Below the pieces are notes generated by a model. The model worked only from the letters and a program-made list of their open reading frames with translations, was not told the origin of the DNA and ran no database searches. DNA of 64,000 nt from Nilaparvata lugens (taxonomy: Eukaryota > Arthropoda > Insecta > Hemiptera > Delphacidae): positions 15,424,778 to 15,488,777 of the forward strand of contig NC_052510.1 in the NCBI RefSeq assembly GCF_014356525.2. The letters are read 5' to 3'. The first letter of the stretch is position 1; every line of letters begins with the position of its first letter. Of the stretch, positions 1 to 11,549 are shown piece by piece. Position numbers and translations under genes: made by a program.

Positions 1-2762
1 CTCACATCACCCTCTAATCTTGAACATTTTTTCCGAATTTATGTTTTAAAAGTAGCAATGATTTTTTTCTTTCCTATCTGATTCTTGTACCGTTTCCAAT
101 TATCTCTACTATTTCTTCGCACACTACGTCTGAAACCTATACTACAGTGACGTTCATGTTAAAATCGCGGTGGAGAAAGATGGGAGAACAGCGTAGCTGA
201 GTCCCTGCTTTGCCACTGCCTTCTGTAGAGGATAGCTGATACAGGTATATCTGATGTGATAATAATATTGTTCATTCTTGAAGAAATGATCAGTTATATC
301 AATTTTATTCGTCACGAAAATTATTTTAATTATTTTATAATAAATTTCCATAACTGAGGTAATACATTTTGTTAATTAATCATATTTCTACATTGTTAAA
401 AAACGATCTGGCAGCTTTGTCGAATGATAGACAAGGATAGCATCACCAATGTTAATCAAATGCTGCCATTGAAACGTGGACCTCACTGTAGTAAATAACC
501 TAACCACACGATCGAAATCTTACTTCTCTTTATTATCTAATTTCCACACCCTAGTTATTCCTCTACTTCTCAACTTCCCACACTATCTTCCTTTTCATCA
601 TGCCTATCTCCTCTCGTCTTCTTCCACCTACTCTTCATTCCTTCACATTGAACTCCTCCTTCTCCTCTTTATCACTATTCTCTTATTCTCGTACCACACT
701 CTTCAACTACCAACTTATCCTACCTCTTCTCTTTCACTCCTTCCTCTTCATAGCTTTCCAGCCGACTTAGGATTCCCCTAGATTGTATGGTATCCACACG
801 TGCGGGTGTGAGACTCTGCAGACTCTACACCGACGATACGCAGACTCATCTCTCTGGAGAGACGAGACAGACATATGCGCACAACAGAGAAAGGGGAATG
901 GTGGAATGGAAGGGGAATTGAAGGAAGAAGAAGAAGATGATGAAGAAGAAGAAGGGAAATGATATAAGGCAAGGATGAAGCGAGTGGATAGGCGAGCACA
1001 GAAGAGTAGAGCGTCGACCTGGGATTCAAGGAGAAGAAGAAGGAGAAAGGGAAGATGGAGAAAAATAAATTCTAGAGAAGAAGTAAAATAAAACGGGAAG
1101 GAGAAGAAGAAGAAAGAAGGCAGCCCACCAAATTGATCCTGTTACTCCATTTTATTCCAATTTCCATTCCATTTCTTCGACGACCTGGGAATAGCTTCTC
1201 CTACTCTTCCTCCATCCCATTCTTTATCTACTTCTCCTCTACACATCATGAAGCTGTAGCTTCTTTCTCCCCCTCCCCCCTCACTTCATCAATCTCTCTT
1301 GATCCATTCTATTTTCTATTTCGACTTGTTCAATCAAGTGTAGACTTGCTATCCACTCGTTCCAATCTAATACTGTAATTGTTTTGAGATTTGGTTGATA
1401 CTTTTCCATTCCTTAGTTTTCGTATTTTAAAAAATGATTTCTCATTAAGATAACACAGCATTATAACAATGTAAACTTTCTTCGAAGGATGAAGAAAGAA
1501 GCTCAAATAAGAAAGAAGAGTGTGTGATGTTGGAGAAGCAAATCCCTGAGGAGATCGTTAGCTAACCATTATAGCGTCTGGGACGAATGTTTGTTATTTT
1601 TCCTGATTCTCAAGAAAATACTCCAAGAATGAGATGCCTGAAAAATGTATTTTGTAGAAATATGTACGACTTCACAATAATCGTAGGGATTCCAAAAATG
1701 CAAAAACTATGCACTCACAAGTAAAAACAAAATTGAAATAATTTAAAACTATCTACAACTGAGAACCCGAGATTAGATAAGATGGAGTTTAATGAAGCCT
1801 ATAACCAAAGAGATAAAAATAAAGTTTGATCACAGATCGAACTATATTACTTAGTCTATGGTTTGATCAAACTAGGAGTACTAATTACATGATGAATAGC
1901 AACAGATCTTACATACTGTCTCTGAGGATTGATTGACGGTTCATAGCCGTCTCTGTTTTAAAAAGGAAATAGATTATTTCTCATCATACAATAACTCATC
2001 ACGCAAGTGACCATTATCAATCATATATAAAAAATTACAATGTGCAAAAATCTTATTAAAAATCGAAATTTGCATGACCTCTACATGTTAACCCAGCAAC
2101 AACAAGGTATCGATGAAGAAATCCACGTAGTTGTTTGTTCATTCTCTCTACACCCAGCCAAGTTATTTATTCTCACTTATATAAATATTTTAATATTACT
2201 TTTTACGGAATAGGTAGAAGAGCTATGAATAAACACCTGACAAGTTATATGAATGCTACATCACTGTTTCTAGAACTAGTTGGAAGAACTCGAAAATAAG
2301 CCGTTAAATTCATGACATTTGAGCGCAAATCTCACGAGCTAAAAAGCAATACGATGTCAGAGTCTAATGACTTTCATTGTACAGGTGTCCTTTATTAAAA
2401 CGAGTGAAGAGATGGACATCAGACGGGGTCAGAGGTCAAATTAACACGAGTGAAAGGTCACACTCGGCCAGTCACTTACTCTGAGTGCTCACAAGGACAC
2501 ACAAGGTTTTTGCAATGTTTGTCTGTTTGTCTTGTCTGGCAAACCTGACCACTGATCCAAAGTAATCAAGTTATATACACATTAATTTAGGTCAATAGAG
2601 TGAATGATCTATGGAATAGTTTCAAATCCATTTTACTTTAAAATTTATTGTTTAATATACTTTGGCAATGAAAAATTGTTATAATATATTTTGTTAGTTC
2701 CATTTAACATAAATTGGTCAATTCTTAGATTGTATCAGAAGGAAGAAGCATCATCATTCAAT
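1..2762. other. gene-free AT-rich sequence with alternating pyrimidine and purine blocks
   Basis: I see no gene here. About 500-780 the plus strand is pyrimidine-rich, 880-1125 is purine-rich (GAA and GGA runs), and 1133-1330 is pyrimidine-rich again. The open frames across these blocks are Ser/Leu/Phe-rich composition artefacts. From 1380 to 2760 the sequence is ordinary AT-rich DNA with no recognisable repeat or exon. Confidence 0.6.
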
Positions 2763-2960
2763 CTCATTTTTTATTACGGATGATACCCACATGAGCTTCT
2801 TGCTTGTGCGTGGGTAATATAGGGAGTGTGAGAGTGATTTGATGAGATGATCAAATGTCCAAGCCTATTCGATGGGATTTGTCGGGATTCGAACCCGCGA
2901 CCAGGTAGCTCTAGCAGGCAACGCCATATTCGTATCGGCTATCAATGATATTATTATCTT
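2763..2960 (-). mobile_element. tRNA-derived SINE, degenerate copy A
   Basis: On the minus strand there is a canonical RNA polymerase III B box, GGTTCGAATCC, at 2885-2895, embedded in a T-arm-like context. It is followed by a body closely matching the copy at 35624-35797: a CATTTGATCATCTCATCAA-type stretch, then a hairpin with CCCAC/GTGGG arms (2786-2814) and a tail containing ATCATCC. The A-box half (about 2925-2950) is poorly preserved. Because the B box is tied to a body shared with other copies, this is a SINE rather than a tRNA gene; no cloverleaf can be completed. The outer limits are approximate. Confidence 0.7.
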
Positions 2961-3370
2961 CCTGGAGATGATCTCTCAAAGAGTGAGATGAAAAGCTTAC
3001 TTGAAAATTCGGTTATTCCTAGCGTATTTTTTGAAAGCATATAGATTAGGAATACTCCACTCTGTATGACAAATCATTTGTAGGTACAGATTTCCCAACC
3101 AAGTTTTCCGTTAGTTTGATCTGCTGCCTTTCAGATGTACTTTTTCTCTATTACATAACTTTTTTCTCATTATTATTTCGTTTATCTAGAAAGAACCTTC
3201 ATAAGGTTCAAGCAGGGAAACAATGTGTTTAATGAAGTAAAAAAATAAATAGATCATTTAGATCATATTGATATATTAAAAAGTTTATATACTGTATACT
3301 TTTTCAATCCGTGTTGTGTTGTTCAACAACGTAATCATTATCCGTCATTCGTCCAACTTTATCACAGTAC

Positions 3371-3397
3371 TATCATCATCATCATCATCATCATCAT
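3371..3397. repeat. (ATC)9 microsatellite
   Basis: Nine uninterrupted trinucleotide units on the plus strand. Confidence 0.95.
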
Positions 3398-3929
3398 AAT
3401 CTTATGAGATCTCGCCTTCTATATTCTTACTCTTCTTCAATAATCTTTCATATTTTTTACTTCTACTCCATCACTGTTCCCTCTACATCTTCCTCCAATC
3501 TCTCTCCTACTTTTGATCTCCACCTTTCCGTCGCGTTCTCCTTGTCATTTGTGTAGCATAAGCTGCGGGGGATGGACACAACATCGGCTTATTCATTATT
3601 GGCTTGACCGGAGAGAATTCTTACGTCTGACTTCACACAAGCTGTCTTTTCACCTTCTTTTTTCTTTCTTATGGATTGAAGCGAGAGAACGGATGGATCT
3701 TTATACATATATTTATAGAAAAGCATGTAGAAAAAAAATCAAGATGGGGAGAGTTGGTGTGGAGAAAATCGTTTGTCCGATGCCGCGAGATTAGAGCCGA
3801 GAGAATTTGTAATCTTTAGAAATGAGACTCGGGTCCGCTTTGGCTTGTTGTAGGCAACAAGCAGAGGTGCTTGCTGTATTATAATTCCGATTAAAAAGCA
3901 TACACGGAACGGTGAGCACTGTTCCATCA

Positions 3930-4870
3930 CACGATTGAGAAGTGGAGGGAAAAGGGAAGAATTGAGGAGGAAAAGGATGGAGAATTGATTCAAAGGAGGC
4001 AGTTAAAGTTGGTGAAAAATTGAATAGGACTAGAGGACAAGAAAGAGAGGTGTAAGCGGAGATATACAATATAGAAAGGTAGAAGAGAAGACTAAGTAAG
4101 AAAAAGACAATGAAAATCAGTAGATTTTTATGTGAAGACGAGAATAAAGAAAATGGAATAAAGAATATGATAACGGGAATGGTTATAGATTCTAGAAAAC
4201 ATGGGAGAAAATGGAGATTCTAGAATAATAGGAGAAAGGTAAACAAGTAAGATAATAGAATATTGCAAATACAAGAAAAAGATGGAGAATCGAATAATAA
4301 TGCTCTAGTGAGAAAGACAAAAGTACATAAAGCTGGAAAAACAAAAGAATTGAATTATTGTTTATGTAATAAGGACACCAAGGATATCAAAACTCAATAA
4401 TGGATTGACATAGCAAAACGAAATCAATTCGAAAACAAAACTTCACAAAAGAAGTGAGAAATTGGAAAATAATTTTGAATGGAAAAGAGACAAAAATAGA
4501 ATACAGTTCAGATAAATATAATTGATTGCAAAAGTTGATTGAGAATAAAATAGACAAATGCTGTAAGGATATCAAGAGTATACTAGTAATAAACAGAAAA
4601 CATTTTTTAGGAAAGAGTGGTACATGATACAAACTAGATACAGAATACATATTATAAATAATGCAAAACATAGAAGAGAATCTGAAGAAACTAGAAAAGA
4701 GAAACACTCGATAATTGTGGTGAAGTTGCGGGTGTAGACGTGGGATAGATAACAAGATAGCTGGATATGTGAGAGTTACATAGCAGGCAAGTTGATTAAA
4801 ACGAAGATAACAGGAAGAAAGGAAAGAAGAAAACGAAAAAGGAGAGAAGAACAAGAAAGAGATAGAAGTG
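3930..4870 (+). repeat. purine-rich low-complexity tract (~0.9 kb)
   Basis: The plus strand is strongly biased to A and G through almost one kilobase without a fixed repeat unit. The minus-strand open frame of 174 codons inside it is Ser/Phe/Leu-rich and reflects this bias, not a protein. Confidence 0.75.
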
Positions 4871-5095
4871 CAGTGTCGTCGACGTCGGTTGTTGGCTAGC
4901 CTCAGCCTCAACCTAGCTGCCTCATGGCTGCCTCATCAATTATTCATAGGATCCATCGCGGTTCAAAGTCACAGTCCACAGTCAGTTTCGGTTCCTTATA
5001 CTATTCTCCGCTCACCGACCCAACTCTCCGGCTTCAGGATTCAGGCTCGCTTCGCCGCAGTCGCTTGCTATTATAGTAGGTCGGCATGAGAAGCA

Positions 5096-5352
5096 ACATG
5101 AGTTTGTAAAGGAATCAAGTTCAACTCCCTGAATATCCTCAGAAACGACATGATTTTGTAGAGGAATCAAGCTAAACTCCTTAAATGCCCTCAGAAACTA
5201 TATGATTTTGTGGAGGAATCAAGCTAAACTCCTTGAATGTCCTCAGAAACGACATAGTTTTCTAAAAGAATCAAGCTAAAATCCTCGAATGTCCTCAAAA
5301 AAAAAAACATGATTTTGTAGAGGAATCAAGTTAAACTCCTTGAATGTGCGTC
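5096..5352. repeat. 52-bp minisatellite, about five units
   Basis: Units begin at 5096, 5148, 5200, 5252 and 5307. Each starts near ACATGATTTTGTAGAGGAAT and ends near CCTCAGAAACG. The first three steps are exactly 52 bp; the fourth is longer because of an A-run at 5297-5307. Units differ by scattered substitutions, so the array is not a recent homogenised one. Confidence 0.9.
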
Positions 5353-8287
5353 ATTTCTTGAAGAGACTGAGTGAAGCTTGCCACACAAGTCACCAGAGTT
5401 GTTAAAAGTAGAAAAGTATTAGGTACCGATTTGACGTAGAAGAAATAGCTAAGAATGAGGAATTGGAGAAAATAGGAGCCGGAAAAGAGTAAAATACTTA
5501 AGAGGAGAGGCAGAAAAAAGAAAATCGAAAATAGTAGGATCAAAATATTATAGAAGTGAAAATAAAAAACAAGACTTTCTCTTTGAAAATGTTACAATAA
5601 TTATAATATTATATTTTGATGGCTTATTATACAATAAAATGAAAAATAACAAAATCGAATAATAATCGTGTGCTGAAAACATTCGAGAATTATTATTCAA
5701 TTTCAACCCAACCATAAACTAAAAGAAGTCAATTGTAGAATTGAATCTCGACTGCACTAACTCGTCGCTGGAATATTTTTAATACATTCATTTCGCAATC
5801 GATGTTCCATTAAATAAGGAATGAGTGGAATGAGAAATAAGAAAGGAAAGTGAAGAGTGAACGACGAAAGTGAAGAGGTGTGAGGGAAAGGAGAAAAACA
5901 AAAAGCGAAGGCAAAGGGAGCGGATGAGATGGAAGAGGTGGAGGAATAGAAAGAAGAAGTTGAGAAGAATATGAAGAACATAATTATAACGACTAGAGAG
6001 GAGCAGAATAGAGTGGCGAAAAACAAGTTGAAGTGAAAAGAAGGAAGTAGAAGAGGCAAAAAAGGAGTAGTAGAGATGTAGAAAGAGGAAGAGAGTGGTT
6101 CAAGGAAAGAGAAAACAGTGGAAGGCATTAGATGAGTGAGTGAATGAATGAATGAGGATGGAAAGGAGGACAAGAAGAAGATGAAGGGAAAAGGGTAGAA
6201 ATGGGATAAAAATTGAGGGAAAAGGACGAAATGAAGAGAATAGGAAGAAACTATGAAAATTATGGAAAAACTGAACAGATGAACAGAGTGGAGAGACGAG
6301 GAGGAATAAGGAGAGAAAGAGAAATAGGAAGTAGAGAAGGGGATGAACCGCATGATCACGTAGCTCATGCAAAGATAATGAAGAAGAGATGGAAAAGCAG
6401 GGAAGAAGGAGATGTGACTTGTGGAGAGAGAGAGAGAGAGAGTCATTTTCGATCAGGATTTAAATAAATTTTAAATTATACCGCACTCTGCTAAGCGAGT
6501 AGCTGCCTGCAGACTAGTATCGTCCTCTGCATTATTCATATAATTGCCACAAAAAACTTTTTCCAGCTTTTCTCGTAGCTTCTGACGTTCAAACTCACTC
6601 ACACGCACGCACACACATGCAAGCCTGCATGACACTTGGCAATATTTGAGCAAGTGAGGGAGAGAGAGGAAAACAGGAAAGGAGGAAGCGAGAAAAAGGA
6701 AGAGATAGACAACAAGGATTGCACGTGCCAGATATTTTGTAAATTAGATGAGGTGCTGCATTGAGACCAGAATGAGAAGAGTAATCATTTTGGAAGATAG
6801 AATCAAGAAGAAAAAACTGAGAAAAAAATCATGAAATGGCGTTGAAGAAGAATGTAGAACGTTGGATTAGAAATCTCCCAGATGCAGTCACTTCATGAAA
6901 AATTGAATTCTGGTGGAAATTGAAATCTACTGGGGAATGCTGGTTGGTTACTTTCAAAAAAAAAATTGGAAATATTCATGTTGTATATATAACAAAAGAT
7001 AAAAGCCGTGTAGAAAACTTCGATTTCTACTGAAAATATCTGAGCTTTGTAAAGCAGACATCTAATTTACTCTATTTTCAATCTTACTAACTGTGATGTG
7101 AATATTGACTTTCTGGCCTCACATCAAATAGCTACTAGCAATGAAATGAATGTTTGATTTGCTATGAAATAAGAATTCATGTACCTTAAATAGAGAATAA
7201 CAAATCCAATCAAAACAAACCAAGAGTTCCCAATCAGTCCAGTTGAGCGAGGATGAGCAAGTCTCATAAAACATATGTAAATAATATTCTCACTGAATAC
7301 GTTCACTTATAATGATATGCTGGAATGCGTCTTAATAATAGCCATCATTCACTGAAACGACAATTGGCAGTATGAAAATCAATGTTCATTGCTAACATCA
7401 GTAGTTAGTTTCATAGAAAATTAGAATGAGTAACTGCAAATATAAGTTTAGAGAGAAATTTGGTTAAAATGATCGATTACAACAAAAATAGTGAGCAAGA
7501 GTGAAGTGATTGAAGGGCAAGAGATACTCTGTCGGTTCCCCGTAACCACAAAAGAACCAACAATTAGCCAGGGGGAGGCCGGCCCTTTGATCAGGCATTA
7601 ATCGGCGTTAATGTAGCACATCTTTTCATTCGGCTTTCAAGTTTAATTTGAAAATCATTCCCGGCATTCGGTGGGAGGGCAGTGGCAACGAATGAGAATA
7701 AGTAAAACGTAAAAGAAGAAGAAAGAAGACAAAAAGTAGATCCGGGATGAATTTAAATAAGGCGGCGATATTTCCCGTGGGTGGTGTTAAGCTAAGGCGA
7801 AGAAAATGACAAAGAAGAAAAATAAGGGGAAGGAGGATTAGAAAAGGAGGATAAAGAAGTGCAAAGAGCTTTTTCTCTTATAACTACACTGGGACTGAAG
7901 TAGTGATGAAAAAGGGCAGAGGTAGATGAGGGAGAAGAAAATGGATGAGTAGAAGGAGGAGAAATAGAAGAAAGTGAAACCCAAAAATTTAGGGTCCGTG
8001 AAAGGATCGCTGCGGTGTGCTTCTTCTTCATATTTTCTTCTTATTTTCTAACTCCACTCCAACTACTTAACTGTTTATTCTATTCTCGTTGCAGTCCATT
8101 TGGGATCATTCAAGAATTCGTGAGAGGGTAACGTAGAAAAGGTATGAGAAGTCAGAAAAAATCTTGAAGATTTAAAAAAAGGTTCTGATCCTGCTGAGAA
8201 GGATACCCATTCGAAGTCAGATGAAATTATATTCAGAAAAAAAATCCTCAGAGTGCACCGACCGTAATAGGTTATGAATTCTATACT
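5353..8287. other. gene-free sequence with purine-rich blocks
   Basis: No gene is supported. Purine-rich blocks occupy about 5420-5560, 5790-6480 and 7690-7990. A (GA)n run lies near 6423-6441. The stretch 7530-7700 is less repetitive and GC-richer, with homeodomain-core ATTA motifs, and could be a regulatory island, but nothing in the sequence proves this. Confidence 0.5.
5790..6480 (+). repeat. purine-rich low-complexity tract (~0.7 kb)
   Basis: Counting by hand, 5941-6000 holds 47 purines of 60 and 6001-6060 holds 50 of 60. The open frames of 229 and 90 codons on the minus strand are low-complexity shadows of this bias. Confidence 0.8.
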
Positions 8288-8500
8288 CTAGATAATATAA
8301 ATACAATGACATTGACTTTAGATTGATTCATTGAGTGATTATTAACGCACACCCCTCATTAACCAGTAACTTATCAACCACCTTCTTTATCTATAAATAT
8401 AGATAATATAGTGAAATTGACCTAGGTTCGATTCATTGAATTATCATTGATACCTATCAACGCCTTCCTCTCAACAACCAACCTCTTTATCTTCAATGTC
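8288..8500. repeat. imperfect tandem duplication, ~111-bp period
   Basis: Copy 1 is about 8288-8398 and copy 2 about 8399-8500. Both start with (C/A)TAGATAATATA and share GATTCATTGA, a CATTAACC/ACAACC core and TTCTTTATCT-type ends. Divergence is high, so the duplication is old. Confidence 0.7.
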
Positions 8501-8799
8501 TTTCTCAAACGTAAATAAACTTCATCAGCAAAAAAGAACCAACATAGATTATAATAACTTCACAGAGATATGTGAGTAATTTAAATTTTGATATATTTTG
8601 CAAATGGCCCCAGCAAACATACATCTAAGAATTTGATCAAATCAGCAACCTATTACAGTCTCTGTTGTCTATTAACTCTTGAGATAGCGCTTATCAACAC
8701 CTACAAGAGACCCAACATTGATAAGCTAGGTTTGTAGCGAAATAGAGCCAACATTTGGAGTGTTGAAGTGACGAGAGAGCGAGCCGAGATGATGGAGAG

Positions 8800-9160
8800 A
8801 TAACCTGATGCAGTAAATCGCTTGTTTATTTCTAATAAATTTACATAACACGTTTTTAAAACGCCATAAATTAGACGTCGGCGGTGGCTGTCCAGATTTC
8901 ATGCCCGACTTACAAGTGTCTCGAAAAGCGAACGTTAACCTCTATCGGGTACCAAATGAGAGCCTTTTTTCGGCTCTAATATTGTGTTTCTGACTGAAGA
9001 AAATGGTTTTTAGAGAAGTTTCGGCTACTAGGATCGTCGGCTCTACTCGCGCCACCTGTTATTACGAATATTTCGATACCTTTTATTACGTGGTAATCAC
9101 CGGCTTTCGAGTTACTGTGGTCTAGCCTCTTCGTTTTTCTACGAGCCGGAGATCAAGTAG
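8800..9160. promoter_or_regulatory. candidate regulatory island (unique, CpG-richer)
   Basis: In contrast to the AT-rich surroundings, this stretch has many CpG steps, no low complexity and no long open frame. It contains GCCATAAATT and TTTTATTACG, which resemble posterior Hox/Caudal binding sites, and several repeats of TCGGCT. AGAGCC and GGCTCT flank a T-run and could form a small hairpin. This is suggestive only; conservation between species would be the real test. Confidence 0.22.
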
Positions 9161-11004
9161 AAGATTTCTACAAACCACACATCTAATTTGTTCTATTAAT
9201 TCACCAGTCAAAGATCATTTTCTGAAAACAATTCTAAAAATGTTTTCGATTATTAAAATTTAAGCCAGACCCAAGAAGATTTCTACTGATTCTGATTATT
9301 AGAACGAATTTAGCATAGAAATTAAATGAAGTGGTCGATATTGTAAAAATACTCTATCCCTCATTCTATGAAAACAATACAAATTGCTTGAATGAAACTG
9401 CAAATCTAATTGATCAGTATAAACTACCGCACGAGAATAGTACAAACAAGGCATTGTAAGTTGGAAATATTTATATGCTCAACTTAACTCTATCGGCAAT
9501 GTATCTGATGTTTCTGGGATATGACGTTTCAAACCACTGTAAAAACCCGGGCTAACTTGTAACAGCATTCGAGGAGAATTTTCTAAGATTGAAAATATTA
9601 TTGAACATGAGTTTCCTCAGTTAATGTTGTGAAACTCAGCAACAGACACCACATTGCATTGGAATCACTTGTTATTGAATTACAAGCTAGTATAGTTTAC
9701 AAGAAATTTTTCTTCTATTCAACAACGTCCTTACTAGCAAGACAAAGAAGATTTATTTACATGAAAACATACGACAAATTTTTGTCACGTATATGAAGTA
9801 TATTATTAAAAATATTATACAGTACAAAAAAAAAACAGTTGAAAGTAAAATGTGAATGCAAGATGGGCCCAGTTATGGCATTAAGGCATCCATCAGTTAC
9901 ATAAGCTCGCTACCAATTCACTGATAAGCTTAGTAATAGAGCTTCCAAAGCTCCAAAGATAAGTTTTAATAATACGTCAGCCCTGTATTTACGACGTCAG
10001 TCTCACTAACAAATGTCTCAGAAACATCTAAAATAAATCAAAATTACAGTGATAAAAGTCAAATTGTATGACTGTCATAAGTAAGGTAGAAGTTAGTTTG
10101 TAACTGCTTTGAAGGCTTCATGTGCAAGGTGAAGATAATAATGGTTTACTTGAACGAAATTGCAGGCTTCGAAAATACTGCATTTATTGTATATTTTTCT
10201 ACTTACGTTTTTCAAATGATTGAGAAAGATAATATCACAATTCAAAGCAGTCATATGCAACTTATATGCAAAGATGTGAGTCAAATTTCAAATAACTAAG
10301 ATTAATTTATGACTGATTCAAAGTATTCATTTTTATTTATTTGTTGGATGGTGTAAACAATACAGTAGTCGGAAAAGAAAAAACAGGCTATTGCCCAAAA
10401 CTTCTTCAATTTCCTAATTTTGTCTTAAATTGTTCAAATATTATGTAGGTTATGTCCATTTCAAGTATGTTGGATGTTATGATTTAAGTATAGTACATAG
10501 AAGATAATTTTCAGTTGATAGATCAATGATAATTCATCAACAAAGCTGGAAAGATTGAACCATAAATTTGTCGTTTGAAATTTAATAGAATACAATGAAC
10601 AACAACCCTGGAAATAAAACCAAAATTACATTGTAAAATATTATTAATTTAAAACATAATATTTGGTTATGAATTGGAAAAGAGTTAACTTTGCTGGCTA
10701 AATTTTCAGCTTCGACAATATTCTTGAATGCTGAAATACGGAATTTCTTAATAAAATAACAGAGAGTTCATCAACTAAGTCAAAATTCACTATTCTCTTA
10801 TTTTAGGCGTAGCCTAGAAAAACCGTTCCGCTAGCCTAGCTGGCCCTAGAAACTAGTCAAACCAACTCCAGATGGCGGATGTAAATTACGAAAAAGCCTA
10901 AGCAGAGTGAGACCGTGGAATATAGCGGATGAGAGTTGGAGAAGGAAGGAAAAAAGAAAATTGAGAATCAGAATGGGTAGGAAGGAAGGAACATGAGCCG
11001 CTGC

Positions 11005-11014
11005 CTGTCAATCA
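11005..11014 (-). promoter_or_regulatory. candidate Exd/Hth (PBX-PREP type) site
   Basis: The plus strand reads CTGTCAATCA, the exact reverse complement of the TGATTGACAG motif bound by PBX-PREP heterodimers (Extradenticle-Homothorax in insects). It lies in a GC-richer gene-free stretch. A ten-base match can occur by chance in 64 kb, so this is only a candidate. Confidence 0.25.
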
Positions 11015-11367
11015 AACTCTAAAGTTCACGGGGTGAAAGCCAAAAAGAAGACAGACTTCTCTCCGTTGTGAGAGAGTGAGGGAATGATGATGCCAAGACT
11101 AGAGAAGCTAATAACTTTGTTCCATTAATTAGCTTGCTATGCTATGCCTGACTATAGTGAACACTCTACTCAGAAAGCCCCTCGTGCTAGATTTGAATTA
11201 TAATTCCAAGCGAACAAAACAAGAAGGGAGGGGGCTGTGCACAATCACTACTATCAAAACAGTATTTTTCTGAATTCAACTGTAGCCCTACTTTCGAGAA
11301 CTTTATATTCTTATAAGTATATTTTATTCAATTACTTAAATATTATTATTCTATCCATCATTAACAA

Positions 11368-11549
11368 AATTAATAATTATTATTAAACGAAAATCCAAAT
11401 TAAATGCTGTAATTTTTGAATAGTAGCGCTCATCCAATTTCCATCTAGCTGTTTACCCTGTTGTCAATATTTGCAGTAGCAGAAGTCTTCGGGGTAAATT
11501 ACAGCATTAAATTTGGATTTTCGTTCAATAATAATAAAAATTATTAATT
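11368..11549. mobile_element. short foldback (MITE-like) element, ~182 bp
   Basis: The left arm (about 11368-11416) and right arm (about 11495-11549) are near-perfect inverted copies sharing TTACAGCATT, AATTTGGATTTTCGTT and (AAT)n-rich ends. They are separated by a ~80-bp centre containing TAGCGCTC. No coding capacity. Exact ends and target duplication are not resolvable because the arms end in AT repeats. Confidence 0.75.

Larger units (their letters stand above)
2961..5095. other. gene-free sequence; simple repeats and a long purine-rich tract
   Basis: No gene is supported. It contains a trinucleotide microsatellite at 3371 and a purine-rich stretch from about 3930 to 4870, listed separately. 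A CG-richer patch at 4870-5090 precedes the minisatellite; its open frame (from 4868) has no recognisable domain. Confidence 0.55.
8501..11367. other. gene-free sequence with a unique CpG-richer island
   Basis: No gene is supported. The distinctive part is the island at about 8800-9160, listed separately. The rest is AT-rich with no visible repeat. 10800-11050 is GC-richer and contains a composite homeodomain-type site, listed separately. Confidence 0.5.

Noticed and set aside
2880..2950. tRNA gene on the minus strand
   Set aside because: The B box is perfect but the acceptor and D arms do not pair, and the following sequence matches other SINE copies, so it is a SINE head.
5757..6446. 229-codon open frame on the minus strand
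   Set aside because: Ser/Phe/Leu-dominated translation of a purine-rich tract with overlapping frames; low-complexity artefact.
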